A stretch of DNA of 64,000 bases. Origin: Adiantum capillus-veneris (taxonomy: Eukaryota > Streptophyta > Polypodiopsida > Polypodiales > Pteridaceae). The notes under the pieces are model-generated. The model was not told the origin of the DNA. It did no database searches and worked only from the letters and a program-made list of their open reading frames with translations. Shown here piece after piece: positions 52,910-63,736 of this stretch. The stretch's first letter is position 1, and every line of letters starts with the position of its first letter. The stretch spans positions 151,193,741 through 151,257,740 of the forward strand of contig CM043945.1 in the NCBI GenBank assembly GCA_014529385.2, read 5' to 3'. Position numbers and translations under genes: made by a program.

Positions 52910-53876
52910 TCATGTTTGTGGAGCTTCACCATTGGCCCGTAGGCTAGACCACCATTGTCTGGCGGACTTTTGAAAGTGCATAGCTAAATGGCGTAGCGTA
53001 GAGGACTCCGTGAAGCCCTCATCTTCAAATGCCGCATCAAATTGTTGTATAAAGTCCAAGACTTTGTCCATAGCACCAAAAGTGCCATCATAGGTAAGGA
53101 AAGAGATGCTCTTCCCTCCATATTTGAATTTCTTGAGCTTGGAAGACCTCTTCCAAACAGGATAGGATTTCCTATGGCCTCTTCTTTTTGATGGTTCAAA
53201 GGTTGCACCATCACTTTCTTCAGAAGATGAAGAATTTGAGGAAGATGGAGAAGAGGGTGACCTCTTTCTCTCCTTTTTCTTTCCTTGATCTTCTTTGTCT
53301 TCACCGTCACTTTCATAAAAGGAAGAGGATGAAGAAGATGGAGAAGAGGGTGTCCTCTTTCTTGCCTTTTTCTTCTCTTGCTTTTTGTCATCCCTCTTTG
53401 AAGTATGGTGTGGAGAAGTATGCGATGGTCTTCTCCGTTTTGGAGGTGATGGAGAGAGTTTAGCCCGCCGTCTTCGTGGAGCCATCTCCACTGAGGTGGT
53501 GGGAGACTCACTTCTTTCTTGCTCCTTTGGTGGAGGCTCTTGAATTCTCCTTTGAGAAGGAGATGCGTCATCAAGGAGCAAATTCTTGAGCCCTTCATAG
53601 GAATCCTCTTCTTCTTTCCGAATCGGAGAGAGACCTCTTTTGGAAGTCTTCCAAGGAGGCTTCCTAGGTGTTCTCTCATCATGGGGGGGGAGCTTAGAGA
53701 ATCCCATGAGCACAAAGCTACCGTTGCACTTCACTTTGGAGGGATGGATTGCCCATGGCTTGTTGAAGGCTAGAAACAAGATAGTTAACAAGCATCGGGG
53801 CATCATTAGTAGCTTGCTCATTAGAAAAATCAAAGTTATCAACATTAATTTCACTCTCTTTACTATTGTCAGCCAT
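52910..53876 (-). pseudogene. Element E gag N-terminal part
   Basis: The ATG at 53876 ('MADNSKESEINVDNFDFSNE') matches the gag start of element F at 56664. After 52 codons both have a stop in the same codon. A C-run near 53683-53692 shifts the frame. The following open stretch carries basic/Ser-rich sequence with a duplicated unit ('KRTPSSPSSSSSS' and 'KRSPSSPSSSNSS', about 31 residues apart) and the capsid 'TLRHLAMHFQKSARQWWSSL'. Confidence 0.85.
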
Positions 53877-53884
53877 TCTAACAA

Positions 53885-54280
53885 CTTTTAGGTGTAAACT
53901 TTTTAGGTGTACTTTGGCACTTCAAGCCCTAGTTGCTACTCCTCTTTACCCCTTTAGAAAAAGCACTCAAGCTACCGTACCCGTGGCTCGAATACCATTA
54001 ATTGCAAGGAATAGAAGAGAGGTTTGTTCAACACCAAAAAAACACCGGCTCCTGTCAAGCTTCTAATAGCTCAATAGTGGTTAAGCCACAGGCAAGCCCC
54101 GTAGGACTCCACTATTAAGACCATAGCTCTCGACGGTGATGCCGCGTTAACTGCACAAAGGTAGGTGCACTGCAGAGCTAAAAAATCCCTATTCTACTTA
54201 CTCACATGCAATTAATAGTACCAACCATTTATAGCTAGCTTGAGAACCTTCCTTCTTGAGCAAGAAAAGAGAAACCTTGT
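53885..54280 (-). other. Leader of element E
   Basis: About 400 bp between primer site and gag start; no ORF of note. Confidence 0.55.
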
Positions 54281-54292
54281 GCTCTGATATAA
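54281..54292 (-). other. Degenerate primer-binding site of element E
   Basis: The minus strand reads TTATATCAGAGC where TGGTATCARAGC is expected, so three of the first four bases have changed. Position beside the LTR end and comparison with element F support the call. Confidence 0.7.
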
Positions 54293-55085
54293 ATATAACA
54301 ATTAATGGCCTAGTAACTTGTGTGCAGCGGAAAATAGCATGAAAATAGTGAGCATTTCATGAGAATAGATTCCTAATAAGATTAACAAGAGTGATTGGGT
54401 GGAGAGAGCAACAAAAAGCATAGCACCTAGTTAGATAGCATGAACAATACTTCAAAAGAGAGAGAAATTAAGCAATTGACAACATTTGAGGACCGGATTT
54501 GCATGGAGCCGGTCCCCCCTCCAAAAGGCTTTGTATTATGGTTTCTCCCATCAAGAGAGACATTTTACAATACAATTTCTTGTGTTCATTCAATACTAGC
54601 TAGTGCCATGAAGATGGAAACTTCATGCACTAATCAAAACACTGATCAAACACAACATCCATTCCCTCACAGTCTTAGACCCAAGACCTCACACACCTTC
54701 AAAGATGGTGAGAGCTAGCGGGGTATGAGAGTAGATTGAGAGGAAGAAGGAGTATTCTTACAAGAAAGATGTACATCTCCTCACATAATCACTCATATTA
54801 GCATAGCTTATCTTAGTAATTAGCATGGTAGAGGATATGAGCATGCATTGAAGCTTGGCTCTTGGTTGGATTTGCATCACAAAGCCAAGAGTTGTTCATG
54901 TAGGCCTTCCTTCTCACAAGCTTGGAGTAGGTGGTACGCTTTCCATTAAAGCTGGAGAATGAGAGAGAGTCTTATTTACTTCACACATGAGATTGTGTGA
55001 GTGTGTGTGTGTGTTAATGCCTTCCGAAAATCAGCCCTCTCTCTCTCTTGGTCGACCCCTCTTGCTATTTGCTCTTGCTAGCATC

Positions 55086-55415
55086 CTATTGGACCTCCCC
55101 AAGCTTAGCCCAATGGTAATTAAGCAGCATAAGTGATAGCCTTCTGACATGTGTCCCCCTTTCCCCTTTTGTGAGAGCTTTAGTTAATTATTTAATTCAA
55201 CTAAACTCTCATTGGACCCCTTTGCCTCCTGGCCAATTGGAATCAGGCAAGCCATTGGGCTATTGAATGCTCATTGGTCCCCTTGGGAGACTGTCCAATA
55301 GTCTTCTAGAGAGCTTAATTCTTATTGGTTCTTTTGTTAAGTGTTTTTTTAATTAATTAAACTAGATTTACTCTAGCCTAATTCTCATTGGTCCACCTCC
55401 AAGGCCATCCAATAG
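55086..55415. repeat. Cluster of paired ATTGG/CCAAT motifs in the E LTR
   Basis: ATTGG starts at about 55088, 55211, 55273, 55324 and 55386. Four of these are followed 22 bp or so later by CCAAT (55110, 55233, 55295, 55408), often as ATTGGNCC...CCAAT. These are facing CCAAT boxes, potential NF-Y sites, in the promoter-bearing part of the LTR. A single unit is left at 48796 in the LTR fragment. Confidence 0.7.
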
Positions 55416-55488
55416 GAATTGGGTACACCTTGTGGGCATCTAGGCTAGGGAGCTGACATGTGTCCCCTCATTCCCTTTGTCTAAAGGG

Positions 55489-55492
<4 letters not shown>

Positions 55493-55540
<48 letters not shown>
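55493..55540. repeat. (TG)n microsatellite
   Basis: About 48 bp of uninterrupted TG within the element E LTR. Confidence 0.97.
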
Positions 55541-55543
<3 letters not shown>

Positions 55544-55919
55544 TTCTCTTTCATCCCCTACTTGCAAGGCTCGCCCCCTCCTATGTAGGGATGGACAAAG
55601 ACTTTTGTGACACACAGTAAGCATCCAATTTCCCTAGTGTTTGGCCTTTGGACACAACCTTTGAATTTTGGAACCTTAGCATTTTGGAAGTCTTAATGGG
55701 ATGTACCTTAGGGTCTTGTAAGCCCATTGTTGCACATTTCTCTTTTGCAAATGGCCCCCCCTTTGGATCCCTATTTTCCCTCCTTTGGATCCCTACTCTG
55801 GCCAGTCTGCTAGCTTAACCAATATTCTAGCTTTTTCTCCCCTGGCACTTCCCCATATTAAATGATCAGTTTAACATGAGAAAATCATTTAGGAGAATTA
55901 GATATTGATTATTATGACA

Positions 55920-56249
55920 CTTTCCGTCTTCATAGCATCACCAAGGCAACAAGGAACACATAGATTTTATTGTAACAAAGTCTCTCTTGAAGGGAGAATC
56001 TATAATACAAATGCCTTTTGGAGGGGGGACCGGTTCCAAGTAAATCCGGTCCTCAACTATTGTCATGTTGTCTAATACTCTCTCTCTCTTGCAAAAGTAT
56101 TGTGCATGCCAAGTTAATTAAGTACTATGTTTATGTTGCTACCATCAATTAAGTTCACCCTCTATGTTCTCAAAGTGATCTCACAAAAATGCTCACCTTA
56201 ATTCTCTTAATTCCGCTATTCTCAAAGTTCATAGGCCATTCCCATTACA
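55920..56249 (+). repeat. 5' LTR of element F (last 330 bp)
   Basis: Aligns in reverse complement to 54294-54620 of element E, with CCTTTTGGAGGGGGGACCGG and AAATCCGGTCCTCAA in both. Ends CCATTACA before the primer site. Confidence 0.82.
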
Positions 56250-56250
56250 T

Positions 56251-56262
56251 TGGTATCAAAGC
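56251..56262 (+). other. Primer-binding site of element F
   Basis: TGGTATCAAAGC, initiator tRNA-Met type, one base after the LTR end. Confidence 0.9.
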
Positions 56263-56663
56263 ATTTGGTTTCCCTTTTCTTGCTTAAGAAGATACGTCCT
56301 TAAGTAGCCTATTAATGGTTGATTTTGTTAATTATATTAGGGTAATTGGGACTGGGATCTATTATTGATTTTGTTGAGGCCACGATGTGGGATATGGTGC
56401 ACACCCCGGGAGCTTTGGTCTTAATAATGGCGTCTTTTTGGACTTTCCTACGGCTTTATCCTTATTGAGCCATTAGAAGTCCTAAAGGAGCTATCCCTTG
56501 GCAATTCTTCTATGTTAGACCCACCCCACTACTCTCTATAATTAACCAATTTGAGCCGTGGGTGTAGATACTTAAGTGCTTATTTTCAAAGACTAAGAGG
56601 AGTAGCAACTAAGGTTTTGAGTTTCCAAAGAATACACTAAGTAAACACATAAGTATAATTAGC
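56263..56663 (+). other. Leader of element F
   Basis: 400 bp of untranslated DNA up to the gag ATG; nothing else seen. Confidence 0.55.
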
Positions 56664-57950
56664 ATGGCTGACAATAACCAAGAGAGTAGAATGAACATTG
56701 ATATCTTTGATTTTGCACATGAAGCTGCTAATGATGATGCCCCCATGTTTATCAATTATCTTGTTCCTAGGTTGCATCAAGCTATGGGCAACCCTACTTT
56801 GCAAGCCGAAGTTACCCAATAACTTTGTGCTTATGGGATTTCCCTTTCTCTCCAAGAGGAGAGAGAGCTTAGGACGCCTCTTGATGAGACTCCCAAAAGA
56901 ATACTCTCTCCCATAAGGGAGGAGGAATCCAAAGAACGAAAAAGCAGTGAATCCCTAAGTTCCTCTAAAGATGTGGCTCCATGAAGACGGTGGTCTAGAC
57001 TATTGCCAACTCCTCCCAAGAGGAAACGGTCAATCCATAGTCCTTCTCCTCGTCATTCCAAAAGGGAAGAGAGGAAACAAATGAAGAAAAAGGCAAGAAA
57101 GAGGCCACCCTCTTCTCCTTATTCTTTACCTTCCTCCTCTTCTGATGAAAGCAATAGTTATTCTCCTAGATAATACAATACGAGAGGACATCGCAAAACT
57201 TACCCAACATAGTGAAGGTCCCAAAAGCTCAAGAAATTCAAAGAGGGAGGAAAGAGTATCTCTTTTCTTACCTATGATGGCACTTTGGTGCCACCAACAA
57301 GGTATTAGCCTTCATCCAACAATTTGATGCGACCTTTGGAGACGAGGGCTTCACGGAGTCCTCCAAGCTACACCATGTAGCTATGCACTTCGAGAAATCT
57401 ACTCGTCAATGGTGGGTTAGCCTTCATGGCAAGGCAAGACCCCAAAGATATGGAAAAAACTCTACGAGTTTCTATCATGAAGCAATTCCTTGCAAGCGAT
57501 GCAAAGGACAAAGTGCTTACCAAATGGTAGAGTTTGAAGCTACTCTTCAACGAGTCTATCCACAAATATGTAGATAAGTTTTGGCGTTTACATCTCAAAG
57601 CTACAGTCTTTCAAAGGATAGATTTTGTCAAACAAAAGCAACAGTTTTTGTGTGGTATCACTTGAATAAATGGCCGAGTATGTCAACTCAAAGGCCTAGC
57701 ACTATGACCGAAGCCATCCACCACACTATGGTTGCTTCAAGGATAAATTTCCAACAAGGGGTGAGAAGAAATTTCAAGCCCATGGAAAACAAGGTCGAAA
57801 TGAAGCTAAAGGGAAGAGCAATGCTCACAACTCTTCCCAAGGCAACACCAACACCAACACCAACAACAACAAGGCCAAGGAGAAAGGAGCTTACAAAGGT
57901 AAAAATAAGCTCTTTCCCAAAGAATTAGAGGTTTTTTTTTAAAGACCATA
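56664..57950 (+). pseudogene. Element F gag
   Basis: The ATG at 56664 opens 'MADNNQESRMNIDIFDFAHE', stopped by TAA at 56820-56822, the same codon as the TAG in element E. The same frame continues as gag ('LRTPLDETPKRILSPIREEE'), with a TGA near 56984 and TAG near 57170. Capsid-like 'MHFEKSTRQWWVSLHGKA' is at 57383-57436. Later frames (57581-57928) contain 'IHHTMVASRINFQQGVRRN'. There are multiple frameshifts. Confidence 0.83.
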
Positions 57951-58880
57951 AATGCTTTAAGTGTGGGGAGCAAGGACATGGTTATCGTTCTTGCCCCAAA
58001 AGAAATGTATGCAATGACACTCCTAGAGCTTCCATGGTTGAAGCTCCAAAAGAGGATGCTCATTGCAAAGGCTCATCACTCTCCTATTCTTGGGGAAAAG
58101 GGAGCATGATGCCTTCATCTTGTTTGACCCTAGCTCTACTCACAACTTCATATCAATGGAGTTGGCCACCAAGTTGGACATTCAAGCTTTTGAGATGGAA
58201 GATATTGTAACTACTGACAAAGCTTTCAAGGGACAACAAGCCTTCGTTACTCCCTTGATTGGGAAGTTGAGGCTTCATGTACAAAGCTATGTCGACAAAG
58301 AAGATTTTTTTTAATCTCTTCTCTCCAACATGAGGATGTTATCGTAGGGGCACCATGGTTCAATCACATGGCTACCAAGAAGTCCCCTAAAAGGAGAATC
58401 TATTTCACCTACAGGGAAAAGATTATGTACATAGATGCTAATGATTCGAGGAACACCATATCCCTGTTAAATACGCTTGCTTTTGATAAGTCAATAAAAA
58501 GATCTATTAAAGTGTATATGATTTTTGTTAGAGAATCTATAAATGATTCTAATGTTGTCACAAGTATCAATAAAGGGAATCAAGAGGAATTAGAGTTGTT
58601 TAATTTCCTAAATGGATTCCAAGATGTTTTCGTTGATGACTTCCCTAGTGAGCTACCTCCAAAACGAGGGGATGATGACCATGCAATAGAGCTTCTACTA
58701 GGAAGCTCACCTCCTAATAAACCTCCTTATAGAGTTTCACAAGCTCAACAGAAGGAGATCATGAGGCAAGTGCATGAATTGGTGGTAAAAGGGACGGTGA
58801 GGCCTAGCTCCTCTCTATTCTGTTCACCAGTACTTTTAGTGCAAAACAAAGATGACACATATCAGGTGTGTCAATTTTAG
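57951..58880 (+). pseudogene. Element F zinc knuckle, protease and RT start
   Basis: The zinc knuckle 'CFKCGEQGHGYRSC' at 57953-57994 is intact. The protease reads 'FILFDPSSTHNFISMELATK' near 58113-58172. A TAA near 58312 and small frameshifts interrupt. 58368-58880 carries the segment up to RT 'EIMRQVHELVVKGTVRPSSS'. Confidence 0.87.
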
Positions 58881-59780
58881 AGCACTAAATACGATCACTA
58901 AAAAATGCTATAGCTGCATTCAAACTTACCATGGACAAAAATCTTCAGGCTACTCAAATTCTCTTGAAGAGTACAAGTGACACCTCAAGGTAATCTTTCA
59001 AGTTGTGAGATAGAATACGCTTTTTATTAATCAAAAGAAAAGTTTTTTCCTACAAGAGATTCAATATTTAGGTCACATTATCTCTCAAGATGGTATATGT
59101 ATGAATCCATCAAAGGTTGAGGTAATAAAACATGGCCTAATCCAAGGAATCTAGATGAGCTAAGAAGTTTAATTAGTATGTGTGCATACTATAGAAGTTT
59201 TGTAGCAAAATTCTCTCAAATAGCAAGACCATTGCATGACTTAACAAGGAAGAACGTTAAGTGCTCATGGACTGCTAAAGAACAAAATGCTTTTGACAAG
59301 CTCAAAGAGAAGCTTACCTATCAACTATTCCTTATGTTTCCGGATCTCTCAAAGCCATTTGAGGTCCAATGTGATGCTTGTGGTGATTGCCTTGGAGCAG
59401 TTTTGCTTCAAGAAGGTCATGTCATAGCATATGAGAGCCGAAGGTGCAATGTCGATGAACGGGTCTTGGGCATATACGAAAAAAAACTTTTAGCTGTTTT
59501 ACATGCCCTAGACACATGGAAGCACTATCTTTTTGGGGCTACATTCATTGTACGAATGGATCACAAAGTCTCAAGTACATCATGACAAAACTAAGCTTTC
59601 CGGCAAACAAATGAGGTGGGAAAATTTGCTTTCGCAATCTAAATTTTATATTGCTCACATTGCTGGCAAGCACAATCAAGTGGTTGATGCACTTTCACAA
59701 TGGCCAAGGGTAAATGTGGTGTCTATAGCAACTCATAATTATCTATCTTTTATGATTGATGAGTATGATATTGACCAAGA
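58881..59780 (+). pseudogene. Element F RT (core deleted) and RNase H
   Basis: After 'RALNTITKKC' the sequence jumps towards 'SNSLEEYK', the region following the catalytic box, so roughly 200-300 bp with the RT palm and LDD box are missing compared with E. 'FLQEIQYLGHIISQDGICMN' (59047-59106) and 'LRSLISMCAYYRSFVAKFSQ' follow. RNase H 'FEVQCDACGDCLGAVLLQEG' is readable at 59178-59585, then frame-shifted near 59560. Confidence 0.88.
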
Positions 59781-61062
59781 CTTTAAGTAGGTAATTACAA
59801 CCTTTGCATTAGGGAAGAAAACAAGAACCATTTACCTTGAAGGATGGTTATCTTCCAAACGGCAATAGGCTATGTTTTACTCACCCATACAATAAGAAAT
59901 TCATGTATGAATCCCATGCTTCTCGTTATATGGGGCAAAGAAGGATTCCATAATCTACTCTTCAAGGAGTAGAAATATATTTCTGTTGGTCTACCATGAA
60001 AAGTAAACATACAAGAGTATGTTTCAAAATGCACGGTGTACCAAAAATTGAAATTTGATCGAGAGAATCAAATTGCATTGTTTCAGTCGACAGGCTTAGC
60101 AAGAAAACACACTCTATGCCTGTCAAAAAGACTATTAAGGCACATCAAATGGTAACCCTCTCTAGATCTCAAATTTTCAAGTATCATGGCTTGCCAACAT
60201 CCATAGTGTCAGACAAAGATCCTAGAATGACCAATAATTTTTAGAAGGGTCTCTTTGAAAATCTAGAAAGTAGATTAAATTTCTTTTTTGGCCTATCATC
60301 CACAAACAAATGACCAAAGTGAAATAACTAATGTAACGATTCTTGAATCTACTAAATGCCTATGTCATGGAAGTAGATCAATGTTCTCAATGACAGAAGT
60401 ACCTATCTCTTATAGAGTATGTGTACAATGGCATTGTACATACTTCTATTGGGAAAGCACCTTTCGAGGTTAAAGAGGGAAGATTCAAAAGTCCCTTAGT
60501 ACTTAAAGTACATGGGAAGATCTTCGCTTCTGATTAATATAGCCGAGACTTACAAGAATCTTTTCCAAAGATTAAAAAGGTTATATCCATCTCAAAGCAA
60601 AGGCAAAAAGGGTTGCTGCTAATAAGCACAGAAGAGCCTTAACCTTTAAGGAAAATGATTGGGTCTTGCTAAAGTTTCTCAAGGCTCATCTAAGGCATAC
60701 TACAGGTAAGATTCCTACGGGCCAACCAAGAGTATTATGCTAAACTAGCAAAAAGATACTATGGTCCTTTTTAAATTCTTAAGCCAATCAATGAGATGGC
60801 TTATCAATTAAATTTTTCCAACCATTGGCTCATTCACAATGTTAACCATGTGAGCCTACTCAAGCCTTACAAAGGAGTGTTAAAAAGAACCAATAATGGA
60901 GGACCCGCTAGGGATCGAAGATCAAGAAGAGGTGTCGCAACCCGAATCGATTCTTCAACACACAAAGACAAGGTACTAAGAAACGTAATATTATCCAATG
61001 ATATCATTAAGTTTAACAATTATCCTTTTGAACATGCTAGATGGATAAGGAACCTAGCTTAA
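59781..61062 (+). pseudogene. Element F integrase and C-terminal domain
   Basis: Very eroded. Recognisable pieces: 'KYHGLPTSIVSDKDPRMTNN' near 60180-60238 (second catalytic Asp) and 'AYHPQTNDQSEITN' near 60290-60330, which keeps the Glu. The C-terminus is open at 60796-61062 with 'HWLIHNVNHVSLLKPYKGVL' and 'NDIIKFNNYPFEHARWIRNL', typical of the end of chromovirus integrases. Confidence 0.83.
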
Positions 61063-61448
61063 GGATAACATGAACCTTGTCAATGCTTACAATGCTAAAC
61101 TAGAGTAAGCAAATGAAAATGCATTTTAAATGAACAATGTTTTTGTCTTATAAGACTCATTCTCTTTCTTTTATTGTGCACAAAATTCAAAAAGTATTCA
61201 TGCTTCGGATCATGTTTGTGGTGTCTACCAAACACAAAGTAGAATCTGTCACTCTAATTTGGAAGTATGATATGGACTAAAGAGAAGACATGCTCACTGC
61301 AGCTAATTCTCTCGAGCACCAAATGGATTATTCATCCGTTCTAGAATGATGTCGTAGGGTAAAAAGGGATCCTCTACCCGCTAAGAAACATGGACTAATG
61401 ACTAGGCTTTATCTACTCTACCTCATAGTCAAGGACGATTATGATTTC
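61063..61448 (+). other. Element F 3' untranslated region
   Basis: Nearly 400 bp between the polyprotein stop and the polypurine tract. No ORF seen. Confidence 0.55.
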
Positions 61449-61461
61449 AAGAGAGAGGTAA
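61449..61461 (+). other. Polypurine tract of element F
   Basis: CAAGAGAGAGGTA directly before the TGTCATAA of the 3' LTR. Confidence 0.75.
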
Positions 61462-61936
61462 TGTCATAAAATATAATATCTAACTTTACCAAATGATTTT
61501 CTCATATTAAATTGATCACTTAATATCGTAAGATAAAAGGGGAACAAAAGTTAGTATATATATATGTGCTTCTAGACCTATCTCAATAGGGGACCGAAAG
61601 GAGAAATGGTTGCATCTCAATAGGGGTCCAAGAGGAGACGATCTACGAAAGAGCAATGTGCAATAAGTGCTTCTAGATTTACCTCAGCAAGGGACCAAGA
61701 GGAGAGATGGTTACATCTCAAAAAGGGTCCAAACGGAGGTAGTCCATCAAAGAGCAATGTGCATCTAATGGAGCTTAAAATACCTTAGGGTTAGCTTCAT
61801 TAAAGACCTCCAAAAGTTAGTGTTAAAAAGTTCTTTGACCTTACGCAAGCTAGAGCTAACCGCGAGGTGGAAATCGTACCCAAGCATGAGGTGCTAAGAC
61901 GCTTAAAGTGATTGTGGGAACCTTTCCCAAATTAAG
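61462..61936 (+). repeat. 3' LTR of element F (5' part only)
   Basis: Begins TGTCATAAAATATAATATC and aligns in reverse complement to the start of the E LTR (55919 leftwards). It is cut by element H near 61936; the last 70 bp or so before that cut are not clearly assignable. Confidence 0.75.
61566..61765. repeat. 101-bp tandem repeat in the F 3' LTR
   Basis: Units start GTGCTTCTAGA at 61566 and 61667 and end with AAAGAGCAATGTGCA or similar. Each unit contains two shorter sub-repeats built on ATCTCAATAGGGG-CCAAGAGGAGA. The E LTR has only a single corresponding stretch. Confidence 0.85.
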
Positions 61937-63736
61937 CTTCAGTAATGCTGCCGCTACTTTCTTCTTCTGAAGTGCTATCGGTCCAACCTTCTTCCGTCTC
62001 ACTTTGAGATGATTCTTTATGGAGCTCCTCTTGCGTTGCTCCTTCATGTCAAAGACAACCTTCTTATGATTGTCATTCCTGCAAATTAATTTCCCATTCT
62101 CCCAATCCTGCAAAGCTCGCATTTTCATTAGCCATGGTCTTCCTAGGATAAATGGATAACCACTTCCCTTGGTCGACATAACATAAAAATCCACCGCTTT
62201 CTTAATGCCAAAGGCCTCTACAAAGACATTTTTACAAATGCCTACACACCTAGCCTTGCTATTGTTTGCCATCTTGACTTTGATTTCAGGTGTCTCCTGG
62301 ATGTGCATGCCTAGTCTTTGCATGAGTCCCTCTGTCATGATGCAAATTTGTGCACCCCCATCCACTAGACCTTTCCTAACCAATCTTCCTTTGATGTAAC
62401 AGTCTAGCACCGGTGTAATGTCCTCATTCATTTCAGCTTGTGCAATTTTTACAATAGGCACACTCTCTTTTACCTTTCTCCTAGTGCTAACTGCCCTTGT
62501 TAAATCCCTCCTAACTTGTGGACATAATGCAAGAAATTGAGGCCATGAAATATTAGGACCCTTACCTCTCATGTCTTCCAACAGGTTGTATGGAGCCATT
62601 CCATGTCCAAGAGGGAAGTCTTGGAGGTTGATACGACGTCGAGTCCTCTTAGCCTCCTTGGTCTCCTTTGCCTTCTTTTCTTGTCCATGGTCACTCTGTG
62701 ATGTGACTCCTTCTTTCTCTTTACCTTTTCCTCGGCCACGCTTAATGCCATTGGCTTCCATGTCAACCTCATTTGAATTTGTCACCTCTACCACATGCAC
62801 ATTTGGATCTCGCAAAGGTGGAACTCCTTCTACCCCTTGTGGAGGTGGTCTTGGTCCATTTGGCCTTTGTAGAAGCCTTGGTTGTTGACCAGCTCCTTCT
62901 CCTGCATTCATCACTGGGTAATTCAAGTTAGGTCTCCCTGGCTCTCCACGGGGCCAAGGACAATTATACATCCCATGTCCAGACTCTCCGCAATTCCAAC
63001 ATTGCAAGACTCTCCTAGTTCGTGGCTCTCTCTCTTCTGACTTCTTTGCTTGTCCCTTTGGACCTACAGCTTGTGCAAGGTGAATTGACAGGCTACTTAA
63101 AGATTCATTTAACTTCTCAATCACTTCAGCCGTTACCTCAGGAAGCTCCCTAGATGTTGATGCTTGTGACTTAACTTTGGGTCTAAGACCTTCTATTGGA
63201 ACCTCTCCCCTTAAGCACTTGAGTTTCCTATACTTCTCAGCAGCCCTAGTTTCAGCTGCATCAAAAGTAGCAGGTGCACCCGCCTCAACTTTTACCTTAA
63301 GGTCAGGAAAGAGTCCGGCTATGAACCTCTCCTTCTTTAAAAATTCTGCACCATCACCAGGGTTAGCAACATTTCGTATCCATAGAGCCCAAAGACGTAG
63401 AAACTCTTGCTTGTACAAGTAGTAGTCATCTAAGTCTTTTTGCTTATGAGAAACAATGTCTTGCCATAGTTTTTGAGTGTTTTGGGGATCAAAGAAGTAT
63501 CTCTTAAAACAATTCAAAACTTCTGTGTAATTCCCTTTAACTTCCTCAGGCAAAGAGTCAAACCAAGTGCTAGCATCTTTCCTAAGGACCACCTCAAACA
63601 TTTCTACACGTTCTTGATCAGTTACTATCCTCTTGATACGGCAAGACATCTTGAAATTCGCTAGAAATAATTCTGCATCCTCTCCAGGCTCTCCAAAGAA
63701 AAGAGGATATCCAGACATTTGGCGTTGGCTCTCCAT
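61937..63736 (-). pseudogene. Element H gag-protease, nearly intact
   Basis: The start is placed at the ATG 63736 ('MESQRQMSGYPLFFGE') because element G starts there too; an in-frame upstream Met at 63814 exists but lies in leader sequence. About 600 codons are open. Capsid 'DASTWFDSLPEEVKGNYTEV' leads to the intact zinc knuckle 'CWNCGESGHGMYNC' (near 62960-63001). A basic linker is followed by a protease with 'LVDGGAQICIMTEGLMQRLG' near 62310-62370 and 'PFILGRPWLMKM'. A single-base deletion near 62033 compared with G shifts the tail. The frame closes at 61856 in non-homologous DNA. This is the best-preserved gag in the window. Confidence 0.9.

Larger units (their letters stand above)
50254..55919 (-). 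mobile_element. Element E: chromovirus-like Ty3/gypsy, 3' end lost
   Basis: In the minus direction: 5' LTR (55919-54294), primer site, gag, zinc knuckle, protease, RT, RNase H, then truncation by a G-family LTR fragment before integrase. Same family as element F, which runs in the opposite direction from 55920. Confidence 0.85.
54294..55919 (-). repeat. 5' LTR of element E (about 1.63 kb)
   Basis: On the minus strand it opens TGTCATAATAATC at 55919. It closes at 54294 next to the degenerate primer site, with TA in place of the terminal CA. Both ends match element F (start at 61462, end at 56249). It carries several ATTGG...CCAAT pairs and a long TG microsatellite. Confidence 0.83.
55920..61936 (+). 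mobile_element. Element F: chromovirus-like Ty3/gypsy, both LTRs partial
   Basis: Order on the plus strand: 3' part of a 5' LTR, primer site, gag, zinc knuckle, protease, RT (core deleted), RNase H, eroded integrase with a conserved C-terminus, polypurine tract, and the first 400 bp or so of the 3' LTR. It is the same family as E but in opposite orientation; its left LTR is cut exactly where E begins. Confidence 0.85.
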
